A stretch of DNA of 64,000 nt from Methylobacterium sp. Leaf104 (GTDB taxonomy: Bacteria > Pseudomonadota > Alphaproteobacteria > Rhizobiales > Beijerinckiaceae): positions 126,105 to 190,104 of the forward strand of contig NZ_LMMZ01000037.1 in NCBI RefSeq assembly GCF_001422885.1. The letters are read 5' to 3'. The position numbers and the translations under genes are program-made. Under the pieces are notes generated by a model. It worked only from the letters and a program-made list of their open reading frames with translations, was not told the DNA's origin and did no database searches. Numbering within the stretch: position 1 is the stretch's first letter; each line of letters begins with the position of its first letter. Below are positions 1 to 8,086 of the stretch, in pieces.

Positions 1-311
1 AGCACGATGGGGATCGAGCCCGCATGGCGCGCCAGCCCCCCCGCCACCGCCTCGATCGTGGCGACCTGCGACAGCATCCCGATCTTCACCGCGCCGACGG
101 CGAGATCGGAGAACACGCTGTCGATCTGCGCCGCCACGAAGTCGGCGGGCACGTCGTGGATGGCCTGAACCCCGCGGGTGTTCTGCGCGGTCAGGGCGGT
201 GATCACGCTCGCCCCGTAGACCCGCAGGGCCGCGAACGTCTTCAGGTCGGCCTGGATGCCGGCGCCGCCGCTCGAATCGGATCCCGCGATGGTGACGGCG
301 ATGGGGGTCAT
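1..311 (-). CDS. thiD: Hydroxymethylpyrimidine/phosphomethylpyrimidine kinase, 3' part missing
   Basis: ThiD phosphorylates HMP and then HMP-P, supplying the pyrimidine half of thiamine. Only the first 103 or so residues are here; the gene runs off the left edge. The N-terminus MTPIAVTIAGSDSSGGAG followed by IQADLKTFAALRVYGAS and VITALTAQNT is the ribokinase-fold substrate-binding start typical of ThiD. The ATG at 309-311 fits the family start. It lies 40 nt downstream of thiE on the same strand, so the two probably form a thiamine operon. Confidence 0.93.
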   Translation of the reverse strand, partial: MTPIAVTIAGSDSSGGAGIQADLKTFAALRVYGASVITALTAQNTRGVQAIHDVPADFVAAQIDSVFSDLAVGAVKIGMLSQVATIEAVAGGLARHAGSIPIV

Positions 312-351
312 GGCGTGGCGGTCCTGTCGCTTCCTCGGTCTTGGGGGAAGC

Positions 352-1062
352 TTAGGCCGCGACACCCCGCGCGGCGAGGGCGGAATCGACGCGGAAACGC
401 AGGTCGCGGGCGCGGCCTTCCACCGACTCGCCGGCGAACAGCGAGGAGATCACCGCGATTCCGTCCGCTCCGACCTTGATGACGGCCGCCGCGTTGCTGG
501 CGTCGATGCCGGCGATCGCCCCGAGGGGGAAGGCGGCGCCGCGGGCGAGGCGTCCGCGGAAGAGGATGCGTGCGAGGCCGTCGAGGCCGACCGGCGGGTC
601 GGGATTGTCCTTGCTGGTCGTCGCGAACACGCCGCCGATACAGGCGTAATCGACCGGCAGGCGGTAGAGCTCGTCGGCCTGGGTGCCGGTCTTGAGGGTC
701 AGGCCGATGATCGCTTCCCGGCCGAGGAGACGGCGCGCGTCGGCGGGGTGGAGGTCGCTCTGGCCGAGATGCACCCCCTCGACGCCGGCTGCCAGGGCCA
801 GGTCGACCCGGTCGTTGATGAGGAGCGGCACGCCGGTGCCCGCGAGCGCGGCCTGGATCGCCCGGATTCGGGCCAGGGCCGCGCGGGCATCCGCGATGGA
901 CTTTTCCCGGTACTGCAGGAGGGTGCACCCGCCCCGCACCGCCTCCGCCGCCATCGCGGCGAGTCGCCCACCATCGAAGCCGGACACTCCGGTGTCGAGG
1001 AGGCCGTAGAGCCGCAGGTCGACGGGCCGCCCCCGGCCGATGGCTTCGTCCCGTCCGATCAC
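352..1062 (-). CDS. thiE: Thiamine-phosphate synthase
   Basis: ThiE joins HMP-PP with thiazole phosphate to make thiamine monophosphate. The 236-residue product has the TIM-barrel motifs QYREKS, LLINDRVDLALA, GVHLGQSDL, IIGLTLKT and, near the end, the phosphate-binding stretch AIAGIDASNAAAV. I chose the GTG at 1062 because a GGGGGAAG ribosome site precedes it and because the reading frame further upstream (to 1206) looks non-coding. The product is slightly longer than the usual 210-220 residues. It is followed at once by thiD. I see no TPP riboswitch in the 149 nt upstream. Confidence 0.92.
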   Translation of the reverse strand: MIGRDEAIGRGRPVDLRLYGLLDTGVSGFDGGRLAAMAAEAVRGGCTLLQYREKSIADARAALARIRAIQAALAGTGVPLLINDRVDLALAAGVEGVHLGQSDLHPADARRLLGREAIIGLTLKTGTQADELYRLPVDYACIGGVFATTSKDNPDPPVGLDGLARILFRGRLARGAAFPLGAIAGIDASNAAAVIKVGADGIAVISSLFAGESVEGRARDLRFRVDSALAARGVAA

Positions 1063-1211
1063 GCTGCACTTCCCCCGGTTCGTCACCGTTCGGTCCCAGT
1101 GTAGGACCGCGCTCCCGTCATCGGAAGGCCCGTCGCGCCAGACGGAGCCTTCGGAGATTCCTCGCGTTCTTCCCCGGATCCGAATCCGCACGGGCAGGAG
1201 CCTCACCTCGC

Positions 1212-1775
1212 ATGGACTTGACGCAGAAGCAGAAGATGCTCGCCGGCGAGGTCTACAATCCCGACGATCCGGAGCTTCACGCCGACAGCCATGCCTGCAA
1301 GGCCTGGATGCAGCGCTACAACGCGGCCCTGGCCGAGACGCCGGCGGTCCGGCGTGCGTTGCTGCGCGAGCGGCTCGCCGCCGTCGGCGAAGGCGCGGTG
1401 ATCCGGCCGCCGTTCCACTGCGACTACGGGCTGCACATCAGTCTCGGCGCCCACGTCTTCCTCAACTTCGGCTGCGTCATCCTCGATTGTGCCCCGGTGA
1501 GCATCGGGGACCGCACCCAGATCGGGCCCGGCGTCCAGATCCTCACCCCCGACCATCCGCGCGAGCCGCGCCCGCGCGAGGCCGGGCTTGAATTCGCCCG
1601 GCCGATCCTGATCGGCCGCAATGTCTGGATCGGCGGCGGGGCGATCCTTCTGCCCGGCATCACCGTGGGCGATCACGCCATCATCGGGGCCGGCAGCGTC
1701 GTCACCCGCGATGTCGCGGAAGGCACCACGGTCGTGGGCAACCCGGCGCGCGCCCTCCCGCGCAGCCAGGTTTGA
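1212..1775 (+). CDS. Sugar O-acetyltransferase (maltose/galactoside acetyltransferase type)
   Basis: A 187-residue member of the LacA/Maa/NodL family, which moves acetyl from acetyl-CoA to sugar hydroxyls. The N-terminal Mac domain starts MDLTQKQKMLAGEVYNPDD. Left-handed beta-helix hexapeptide repeats follow from about residue 70 (VFLNFGCVILDCAPVSIGDR, then IGRNVWIGGGAILLPGITVG). The catalytic His is probably in ILTPDHPREP, and the C-terminal VVGNPARALPR is typical. AGGAG sits 11 nt before the ATG. The natural substrate cannot be told from sequence, and the neighbours (thiamine, NAD) give no clue. Confidence 0.9.
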   Translation: MDLTQKQKMLAGEVYNPDDPELHADSHACKAWMQRYNAALAETPAVRRALLRERLAAVGEGAVIRPPFHCDYGLHISLGAHVFLNFGCVILDCAPVSIGDRTQIGPGVQILTPDHPREPRPREAGLEFARPILIGRNVWIGGGAILLPGITVGDHAIIGAGSVVTRDVAEGTTVVGNPARALPRSQV

Positions 1776-1845
1776 GGCACCAGCCGAACCCGGATGTGGG
1801 ACGAATTCGCCGGCACGGCTTTTCCGCGTTCATCACACCGTCGCG

Positions 1846-2907
1846 ATGTGCCATGAGCAGGTGACAGTCGAACCGGATGAAACGGATAGCGGGCGGGGAT
1901 CGGGGCGCGTGACCACGGCGGAGGAGATCCAGCGGCATGCGGAGGGTGCGCTCTCCAATCCGTCCGCCGTCGGACTCGTGGCCGTGATCATCGCGGCCAC
2001 CGACGGCGAGCCGCGGGCGCTGACCGTCCAGGTCGGCAGCCAGGCCAAGGGCCGCTCGGACGGCCTGCCAGCGGGTCCCCTGGTGCCCGAGCACCCGACC
2101 CTGGAGCGCGGCCTGCGCGCCTGGGTGGAGCGCCAGACCCACCAGCGCCTGGGCTATGTCGAGCAGCTCTACACCTTCGGCGACCGCGACCGGCAGGGCG
2201 ACGATGCCGGCGGCCTGCATTCCCTGTCGGTGGCCTATCTCGCCCTGGTGCGCGAGGTGCGCACGGGCGGCCTCGCGGAAGCCTCCTGGCGCAACTGGTA
2301 CCGCTACCTTCCCTGGGAGGATTGGCGGGAGGGCCGGCCCGAATCGCTCGGCGAGATCGAGACGAAGCTCCTGGCCTGGGCCGAGCAGGCGACCGATCCG
2401 AAGCTGCGCCGCCGGCGCGAGGACCGCCTCGGCCTGACCTTCGGGCTATGCGGCGGGGCCTGGAACGAGGAACGGGTGCTGGAGCGCTACGAACTGCTGT
2501 TCGAGGCAGGCCTGATACCGGAGGCGCAGGGCCAGTGCGGCGAGGCCAGCGAGTCGGATCTCGCGATCACGGGCCAGCCCATGGCCCTCGATCATCGCCG
2601 GGTTCTGGCCACCGCCATCGGTCGCCTGCGCGGCAAGATCAAGTACCGCCCCGTCGTCTTCGAACTGATGCCGCCGACCTTCACGCTGTTCCAGCTCCAG
2701 CGCACGGTGGAAGCCCTGTCCGGCACCAACCTGCACAAGCAGAATTTCCGCCGCCTCGTGGCGCAGCAGGGATTGGTGGAGGAAACCGACGACGTGACCA
2801 GCGGGGCGACAGGTCGGCCAGCACGCCTCGTGCGTTTCCGGCGGGAGGTGCTGCTGGAGCGGCCGGCCCCGGGCTTCCGCCTGCGACCCGCTCGCCGGCC
2901 GGCCTGA
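1846..2907 (+). CDS. nadQ: NadQ-like transcriptional regulator of NAD synthesis (COG4111, NrtR-related)
   Basis: A 353-residue protein with a Nudix-like N-terminal half (GLVAVIIAATDGEPRALTV; no intact Nudix box seen, so probably a ligand sensor rather than a hydrolase) and a C-terminal winged-helix segment (RLRGKIKYRPVVFELMP, then FTLFQLQRTVEAL and HKQNFRRLV). This layout matches the NrtR-related COG4111 family, called NadQ in alphaproteobacteria, where it represses NAD synthesis genes. It sits 154 nt before nadA on the same strand, and a palindrome between them is the likely operator. The start is uncertain: ATG 1846 is used, but GTG 1909 has a purine-rich upstream region and is a good alternative. 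Confidence 0.78.
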   Translation: MCHEQVTVEPDETDSGRGSGRVTTAEEIQRHAEGALSNPSAVGLVAVIIAATDGEPRALTVQVGSQAKGRSDGLPAGPLVPEHPTLERGLRAWVERQTHQRLGYVEQLYTFGDRDRQGDDAGGLHSLSVAYLALVREVRTGGLAEASWRNWYRYLPWEDWREGRPESLGEIETKLLAWAEQATDPKLRRRREDRLGLTFGLCGGAWNEERVLERYELLFEAGLIPEAQGQCGEASESDLAITGQPMALDHRRVLATAIGRLRGKIKYRPVVFELMPPTFTLFQLQRTVEALSGTNLHKQNFRRLVAQQGLVEETDDVTSGATGRPARLVRFRREVLLERPAPGFRLRPARRPA

Positions 2908-2969
2908 CGCCACCGCCTGGGGCGAATGACGTTTGCGCCGCAGCGTAATTTTCGCATCGCAAAAACGTT

Positions 2970-2986
2970 ATGCTCAAACCCTGCAT
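2970..2986. promoter_or_regulatory. Possible second, degenerate NadQ site
   Basis: ATGCTCA-AAC-CCTGCAT repeats the left half-site of the 3029-3045 palindrome exactly. It keeps the 3-bp spacer and matches 4 of 7 bases in the right half. The two centres are 59 bp apart, which could allow cooperative binding or looping over the promoter. It may also be chance. Confidence 0.45.
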
Positions 2987-3028
2987 ATCTGGACAAGGCG
3001 ATCCGGGCCGCCTACGTTAGTCGGCACA

Positions 3029-3045
3029 ATGCTCAGATTGAGCAT
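3029..3045. promoter_or_regulatory. Probable NadQ operator, perfect 17-bp palindrome
   Basis: ATGCTCA-GAT-TGAGCAT is a perfect 7-3-7 inverted repeat ending 16 nt before the nadA start codon. Its place between a NAD-type regulator gene and nadABC makes it the obvious operator. Assignment to NadQ is inferred from position. Confidence 0.75.
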
Positions 3046-3061
3046 AAGTGAGGACGCGTCA

Positions 3062-4087
3062 ATGTCGGCGACCAGTCTCCCGATCGGCCCGGCTTTCCGG
3101 GGGCTTCCCGCGGGCTTTCCCCTTCCCGAGATCTACGAGCGCGTGAGCCGTCACGTGCCGGCGATCGAGTGGCCGGCCCTGGCCGAGGATGTCGCTGCCA
3201 TCCTCGCGCTGAAGAAGGCGCGCAATGCCGTCATCCTGGCCCACAATTACCAGGCACCGGAGATCTTCCACACGGTGGCCGACATCGTCGGAGACAGCCT
3301 CGCGCTGGCTCGCGAGGCGGTGACGGTCGATGCCGACGTGATCGTGCTCGCCGGCGTCCACTTCATGGCCGAGACGGCCAAGCTCCTGAACCCCGGCAAG
3401 ACCGTGCTGATCCCGGACAGCCGGGCCGGCTGCTCGCTCGCCGACTCGATCACCGCAGCGGACGTGCGCGGCCTGCGGGAGACGTATCCGGGCGTTCCGA
3501 TCGTGACCTACGTCAACACCTCCGCGGCGGTGAAGGCGGAATCGGACCTGTGCTGCACCTCCGGCAATGCCGTCGAGGTCGTGCGCTCGCTGAACGCGCC
3601 GCGCGTACTGATGATCCCGGACGAGTTCCTGGCTCAGAACGTCCAGGCGATGGTGCCGGAGGTCGAGATCCTCACCTGGGCCGGGCACTGCGAGGTCCAC
3701 GAGCAGTTCACCCCAGCCGACATTCGCGACGTCCGGGAGAGCTATCCGGGCGTCACCGTCATCACCCACCCGGAATGCCCCCCCGAGGTCGTCGCCGAGG
3801 CCGATTTCTCGGGCTCGACCGCGATGATGATGAACTTCGTCCTGGAGAAGCGTCCCAAGCAGGTGGTGCTCGTGACCGAGTGCTCCATGGGCGACAACAT
3901 CGCGGCGGCCAACCCCGACATCGAGTTCATCAAGCCCTGCAACCTGTGCCCGCACATGAAGCGCATGAGCCTGAAGAACATCCGTCGCGCCCTGGAGACC
4001 ATGACCCAGGAGGTCACGGTGGAGCCGGAACTCGCCGAGCGCGCCCGGATGGCGGTGGAACGCATGCTCGCGGTACGCACCCGATGA
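3062..4087 (+). CDS. nadA: Quinolinate synthase A
   Basis: NadA condenses iminoaspartate with dihydroxyacetone phosphate to quinolinate using a [4Fe-4S] cluster. The 341-residue protein has family motifs AVILAHNYQAPEI, VGDSLALAREA, GVHFMAETAKLLNP and VNTSAAVKAESD. Likely cluster cysteines are C124 (RAGCSLADS), C239 (THPECPPEV) and C293 or C296 (PCNLCPHMK). The ATG at 3062 was chosen over the longer frame because GTGAGGA precedes it and the N-terminus then fits the family. It is the first gene of the nadABC operon; its stop overlaps the nadB start (ATGA). Confidence 0.96.
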   Translation: MSATSLPIGPAFRGLPAGFPLPEIYERVSRHVPAIEWPALAEDVAAILALKKARNAVILAHNYQAPEIFHTVADIVGDSLALAREAVTVDADVIVLAGVHFMAETAKLLNPGKTVLIPDSRAGCSLADSITAADVRGLRETYPGVPIVTYVNTSAAVKAESDLCCTSGNAVEVVRSLNAPRVLMIPDEFLAQNVQAMVPEVEILTWAGHCEVHEQFTPADIRDVRESYPGVTVITHPECPPEVVAEADFSGSTAMMMNFVLEKRPKQVVLVTECSMGDNIAAANPDIEFIKPCNLCPHMKRMSLKNIRRALETMTQEVTVEPELAERARMAVERMLAVRTR

Positions 4088-5628
4088 ACGCGCACGCTCC
4101 GTTCTCCTTCGCGCTTCCGGGGTCGGACCGGATCATCGTGATCGGCGCCGGCATCGCCGGCCTCGCCACGGCCCTGCGCCTCGCGCCGCGTCCCGTCACC
4201 CTGGTCACGGCCTCCCCCCTCGGGGTCGGCACGGCGACCGGCTGGGCACAAGGGGGCATCGCCGCCGCCATGGCACACGACGACGCCCCGGCCCTGCACG
4301 CCGCCGACACGGTGGCGGCCGGCGCGGGCCTGACCGAGGCCGACGTCGCCCTGCGCGTCTCCACGGCCGGACCTGGCCTGATCGACTGGCTCGTCGGCCT
4401 CGCGGCGCCCTTCGACCGGGATGCCGCCGGTGCCCTCGCCCTCGGCCTCGAAGCGGCCCACTCGCGCCGCCGGATCGTCCGGGCCGGGGGGGATTCCACC
4501 GGGCGGATGGTGCTGGAGACCCTGGTCCGGGTCGTGGAGCGGACGCCGTCCGTCACGGTCCTCGTCGCCTCGGCCCGCGACCTGATGCGGGACGCCCGCG
4601 GCGCCGTGGCCGGCGTGGTCTGCGAGCACGACGGAGCCCGCTTCGCCCTGCCGGGCCGGGCCGTGGTGCTCGCCACCGGCGGGGTCGGAGCGCTCTATGC
4701 CTCGACCACCAATCCGCGCGGGGCGACCGGGCGCGGCCTCGCCCTGGCCGCCCGGGCCGGCGCGGTGCTGCGCGACATGGAATTCGTGCAGTTCCACCCC
4801 ACCGCCATCGCCACGGGCGCCGATCCGATGCCCCTGGCCACCGAGGCCCTGCGCGGCGAGGGGGCACGGCTGATCGACGAGACCGGCGCCCCGGTAATGG
4901 CCGGAATCGCCGGCGGCGACCTCGCCCCGCGGGACGTGGTGGCACGCGGCATCTTCCAGGCGCAGGCGCGCGGCGCCCGGGTGTTCCTGGATTGCCGGGG
5001 CGAGCTCGGAGCCCGCATGGCCACGCGGTTTCCGACCGTGGCCGGCCTCTGCGCCGGCGGCGGCATCGACCCGAGGATCCAGGCGATTCCGGTCCGGCCG
5101 GCGGCGCACTATCACATGGGTGGCGTGAAGGTGGATGGGACCGGCGCCAGCACGGTGCCGGGTTTGTTCGCCTGCGGCGAGGTCGCCTCGACCGGGTTGC
5201 ACGGCGCCAACCGTCTCGCCAGCAACTCGCTCCTGGAGGCCATGGCCTTCGCGCCGTGGATCGCCGAGGCCGTGTCCGCGGTGCCGGCTCCAGGCTATGC
5301 CCGGGCCGAGGCCGCTTCGTCCCGCATCGACGCCGACCGGGAGACCCTGCGGGCCGTGATGGAGCGGCAGGTCGGCGTGGTGCGCGAGGCGGAGGGGCTC
5401 GCGGAGGCGGTGCGCCACCTCGCTCCGGCGGCGCGGAGCGGCTGCGACGCCGCACTCACCGGCCTCGCCATCGCGGCCTCGGCGCTGTCGCGACGGGAGA
5501 GCCGGGGCGCGCACTGGCGCAGCGACCATCCCGCCCAGGACGTGCCGGCCCACACGGAAGTGGCTTTGTCCGATCTCTGGGCGATGGCCGCGGCGGTCGA
5601 ACCCGATCAGGCCGTCGCCGCCGCCTGA
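4084..5628 (+). CDS. nadB: L-aspartate oxidase
   Basis: NadB is the FAD enzyme that oxidises L-aspartate to iminoaspartate, the substrate of NadA. The 514-residue protein has a Rossmann FAD motif IIVIGAGIAGLATALRL at about residues 17-33, then GWAQGGIAAA and HYHMGGVKVD, and the flavoprotein signature GLFACGEVASTGLHGANRLA. The C-terminal helical domain (residues about 415-500) is shorter than in E. coli. The ATG overlaps the nadA stop by 4 nt, indicating translational coupling. Confidence 0.95.
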   Translation: MNAHAPFSFALPGSDRIIVIGAGIAGLATALRLAPRPVTLVTASPLGVGTATGWAQGGIAAAMAHDDAPALHAADTVAAGAGLTEADVALRVSTAGPGLIDWLVGLAAPFDRDAAGALALGLEAAHSRRRIVRAGGDSTGRMVLETLVRVVERTPSVTVLVASARDLMRDARGAVAGVVCEHDGARFALPGRAVVLATGGVGALYASTTNPRGATGRGLALAARAGAVLRDMEFVQFHPTAIATGADPMPLATEALRGEGARLIDETGAPVMAGIAGGDLAPRDVVARGIFQAQARGARVFLDCRGELGARMATRFPTVAGLCAGGGIDPRIQAIPVRPAAHYHMGGVKVDGTGASTVPGLFACGEVASTGLHGANRLASNSLLEAMAFAPWIAEAVSAVPAPGYARAEAASSRIDADRETLRAVMERQVGVVREAEGLAEAVRHLAPAARSGCDAALTGLAIAASALSRRESRGAHWRSDHPAQDVPAHTEVALSDLWAMAAAVEPDQAVAAA

Positions 5629-5697
5629 GTCCAGCGTCTCCGGTCCCGCCCCGAGGGGCGGTACCGGCTCCTCCTCCTCCGCACCGGAAGCTGGACC

Positions 5698-6561
5698 ATG
5701 TCCGATCCCTCAGAGCTGCCTCCCCTGCCCCGCCTGATGGTGGAACCGATCGTCCGCGCGGCGCTGCTGGAAGATCTCGGCCGGGCCGGCGACATCACCA
5801 CCGACGCCATCGTGCCGGCCCGCGCCCGCCTGGAGGGCGTCATCGCCGCCCGTCAGGATGGGGTGATCTCCGGGGTCGACACGGCGGTGATCGCCTTCGG
5901 GCTGATCGATCCGAGCGTCGCCGTGACGGTGGAGCGCGGCGATGGCACCCGGGTGAAGCCGGGCGACGTGGTGATCCGCCTCGCCGGGCCGGCCCGGGCC
6001 ATCCTCACCGCCGAGCGCGTCGCCCTCAACCTCTTGTGCCGCATGTCCGGGGTCGCCACCGCGACCGCTTCCCTCGTCGAGGCGGCTCGGCCCCACGGCA
6101 AGGCCCGCATCGTCTGCACCCGCAAGACCACGCCGGGCCTGCGCGCCCTGGAGAAGCACGCGGTGCGCGCCGGGGGCGGCTCGAACCACCGCTACGGTCT
6201 CGACGACGCCGTGCTGATCAAGGACAACCACGTCGCCGTGGCCGGCGGTATCGTGCCGGCGATCGAACGGGCACGGGTCTATGCCGGCCACCTCGTGAAG
6301 ATCGAGGTGGAGGTCGACACACTGGCCCAGCTCGAGCAGGCCCTCTCGGTGAACGCCGACGCCGTGCTCCTCGACAACATGTCCCCGCAACAGCTCGCCG
6401 AGGCTGTGGCGATGATCGACGGGCGGGCCATCGCGGAGGCATCGGGACGGATCAACCGCGAAACCGTGGGGGCCGTGGCGGCCTCCGGCGTCGACCTGAT
6501 CTCGTGCGGCTGGATCACCCATAGTGCGCCGATCATCGACCTCGGCCTCGACGCGGTCTGA
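5698..6561 (+). CDS. nadC: Nicotinate-nucleotide pyrophosphorylase (quinolinate phosphoribosyltransferase)
   Basis: NadC turns quinolinate and PRPP into nicotinate mononucleotide, completing de novo pyridine ring synthesis. The 287-residue protein shows LEDLGRAGDITTDAI, LLCRMSGVAT, the substrate-binding CTRKTTPGLRALEKHAV, GGGSNHRYGLDDAVLIKDNH, and the barrel end VDLISCGWITHSAPIIDLGL. It lies 69 nt after nadB with no terminator between, so it is the third gene of the operon. Confidence 0.96.
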   Translation: MSDPSELPPLPRLMVEPIVRAALLEDLGRAGDITTDAIVPARARLEGVIAARQDGVISGVDTAVIAFGLIDPSVAVTVERGDGTRVKPGDVVIRLAGPARAILTAERVALNLLCRMSGVATATASLVEAARPHGKARIVCTRKTTPGLRALEKHAVRAGGGSNHRYGLDDAVLIKDNHVAVAGGIVPAIERARVYAGHLVKIEVEVDTLAQLEQALSVNADAVLLDNMSPQQLAEAVAMIDGRAIAEASGRINRETVGAVAASGVDLISCGWITHSAPIIDLGLDAV

Positions 6562-6605
6562 GAGCCACCCGAACGGCCAAGGTGACACGGTGTTGCCACG
6601 AAATC

Positions 6606-6627
6606 ACGACGCTGCGGCAAGCGTCGT
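6606..6627 (+). terminator. Hairpin after nadC
   Basis: ACGACGCT and AGCGTCGT form a perfect 8-bp stem around the 6-nt loop GCGGCA, 44 nt past the nadC stop. There is no strong T-tract, so this is a weak intrinsic terminator or an mRNA 3'-end hairpin. Confidence 0.4.
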
Positions 6628-6752
6628 TGCGGTGCGAATTCGGCTTGGCTTTGGAGCGTGAGCGTTTACGTCTTGGGCACACTTCGCACCGTAACGTGCG
6701 TCAAGTTTTCCAAGCCGTTTCCACAGAATACGTTCGCCTTTGAGAGGCTCCG

Positions 6753-7418
6753 ATGCGCCGTTTCGCCCCCGCCCTGACCGGGCTCGTCTGCGCGCTGGGC
6801 GCGTGGGCTTCGCCCGCCGCCGCCTACGAGATCGACCCACTGACCCGTCAGCCGCTCGATAACGCCCTGGTCATCCGGGTGCGGCCACAGAACGAGCCCG
6901 TCGCGCTCCCCACCGCCAACGCCTCCCTGCCTGCCGCCGACCCGATGGCGCCGTCCGCCGCCGTGCCGCAGATGTCGGCGATCCAGCGCGAGGAAGTCGC
7001 CTATGCCGGCGGCTATGCCCCGGGCACCATCGTTGTCTCCACCGGCGAACGGCGCCTCTACTACGTGCTCGGCGACGGCAAGGCCCTGCGCTACGGCGTC
7101 GGCGTCGGCCGGCCCGGGTTCACCTGGGGTGGCGTGCAGACCATCACCATGAAGCGCGAGTGGCCCGATTGGCGTCCGCCGGCCGAGATGCTGCGCCGCC
7201 GTCCCGACCTGCCGCGCTTCATGAAGGGCGGCATCGAGAACCCGCTCGGCGCCCGCGCCATGTACCTCGGCAACTCGATCTACCGCATCCACGGCTCGAA
7301 CGAGCCGGAGACGATCGGCACCGCCGTGTCCTCGGGCTGTATCCGCATGACCAACGACGACGTGGCCGATCTCTACACCCGCGCCAAGGTCGGTGCGAAG
7401 GTCATCGTCCAGCGCTGA
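6753..7418 (+). CDS. L,D-transpeptidase (YkuD domain), exported
   Basis: A periplasmic cell-wall enzyme that makes 3-3 peptidoglycan cross-links or attaches proteins to peptidoglycan. The 221-residue protein starts with a signal peptide (MRRFAPALTGLVCALGAW, cleaved near SPAAA-YEI). The YkuD domain spans about residues 90-221: IVVSTGERRLYYV, YGVGVGRPGFTWGG, then the active site IHGSNEPETIGTAVSSGCIR with catalytic Cys196 and upstream His. It is a single-gene unit closed by a strong terminator. Confidence 0.93.
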   Translation: MRRFAPALTGLVCALGAWASPAAAYEIDPLTRQPLDNALVIRVRPQNEPVALPTANASLPAADPMAPSAAVPQMSAIQREEVAYAGGYAPGTIVVSTGERRLYYVLGDGKALRYGVGVGRPGFTWGGVQTITMKREWPDWRPPAEMLRRRPDLPRFMKGGIENPLGARAMYLGNSIYRIHGSNEPETIGTAVSSGCIRMTNDDVADLYTRAKVGAKVIVQR

Positions 7419-7446
7419 ACGCGCTCTACGCGTCCTGACTGTTCTC

Positions 7447-7474
7447 AAGGGGCCGGTGGAAACACCGGCCCCTT
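7447..7474 (+). terminator. Intrinsic terminator of the L,D-transpeptidase gene
   Basis: A perfect 12-bp stem (AAGGGGCCGGTG with CACCGGCCCCTT), a GAAA tetraloop and TTC after the stem, 29 nt past the stop. It lies between convergent genes and probably serves both. Confidence 0.88.
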
Positions 7475-7497
7475 TTCGTCTGTGACGTCGGGTCCCG

Positions 7498-7845
7498 TTA
7501 CTTCGACACGGCGAAGAAGCGCGACAGGAGCCAGAGCGGCACCACCACGACCGCGCCGGCCAGGATCCAGCGGCCGAAATCGTGGAAGGTGGCGAGGCCG
7601 AGGTCGATCAGGGTTCGGACCGCGTCGTAGGCGTGCCAGAACAGCAGACCGGGCGTGAGGCCGAGGGTCGCCATCACGGCACCGACCAGCACCGACAGGA
7701 ACAGCAGCTTCATGAACACGGTGGTGGGCGAGCCGCCGAGGAAGCGACGCAGGGCCGAGCGCCGGCCCTGGTCGGGGAACGGCGCGCCGGCATAGGGTTG
7801 GCCCCCATAGGGCGGCGGGCGGCGCGGGTCGTGGTCGAGCGTCAT
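7498..7845 (-). CDS. Small two-helix membrane protein, DUF6460-like
   Basis: A 115-residue protein: a Pro/Arg-rich cytoplasmic start (MTLDHDPRRPPPYGG), then FLGGSPTTVFMKLLFLSVLV entering the first membrane helix and a second helix near the end (WILAGAVVVVPLWLLSRFF). The FLGGSP-plus-hydrophobic pattern resembles DUF6460, a family of unknown function in Hyphomicrobiales. I chose the ATG at 7845; the longer frame to 7950 reads as non-coding Arg-rich sequence. No function can be assigned. Confidence 0.7.
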   Translation of the reverse strand: MTLDHDPRRPPPYGGQPYAGAPFPDQGRRSALRRFLGGSPTTVFMKLLFLSVLVGAVMATLGLTPGLLFWHAYDAVRTLIDLGLATFHDFGRWILAGAVVVVPLWLLSRFFAVSK

Positions 7846-8086
7846 GGGGGTCCCGGGGCGTGTCCTGAGGTCGTGCAATGCTCGCCTCTCAACCCCGTGA
7901 ACCCGGCGGAACCGTGACGCAAGCGACACAGTTTGCACGAAAGCCGACACATGCGGGAGCGTTAGGCGTTTTCACCCAGCGGACGGATGGCCCCGTTGCC
8001 TGGACCGGCCCATCTTAGGGACGCGATCCCTTCCCCGGACCGACTCGCGCCCCGCAGACTGACCCGTTGATGAAACGAACCGTTCC

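Noticed and set aside
1063-1211. Searched the thiE upstream region for a TPP riboswitch
   Set aside because: I could not find the conserved CUGAGA and ACCUGA-type elements in the expected arrangement on the minus strand.
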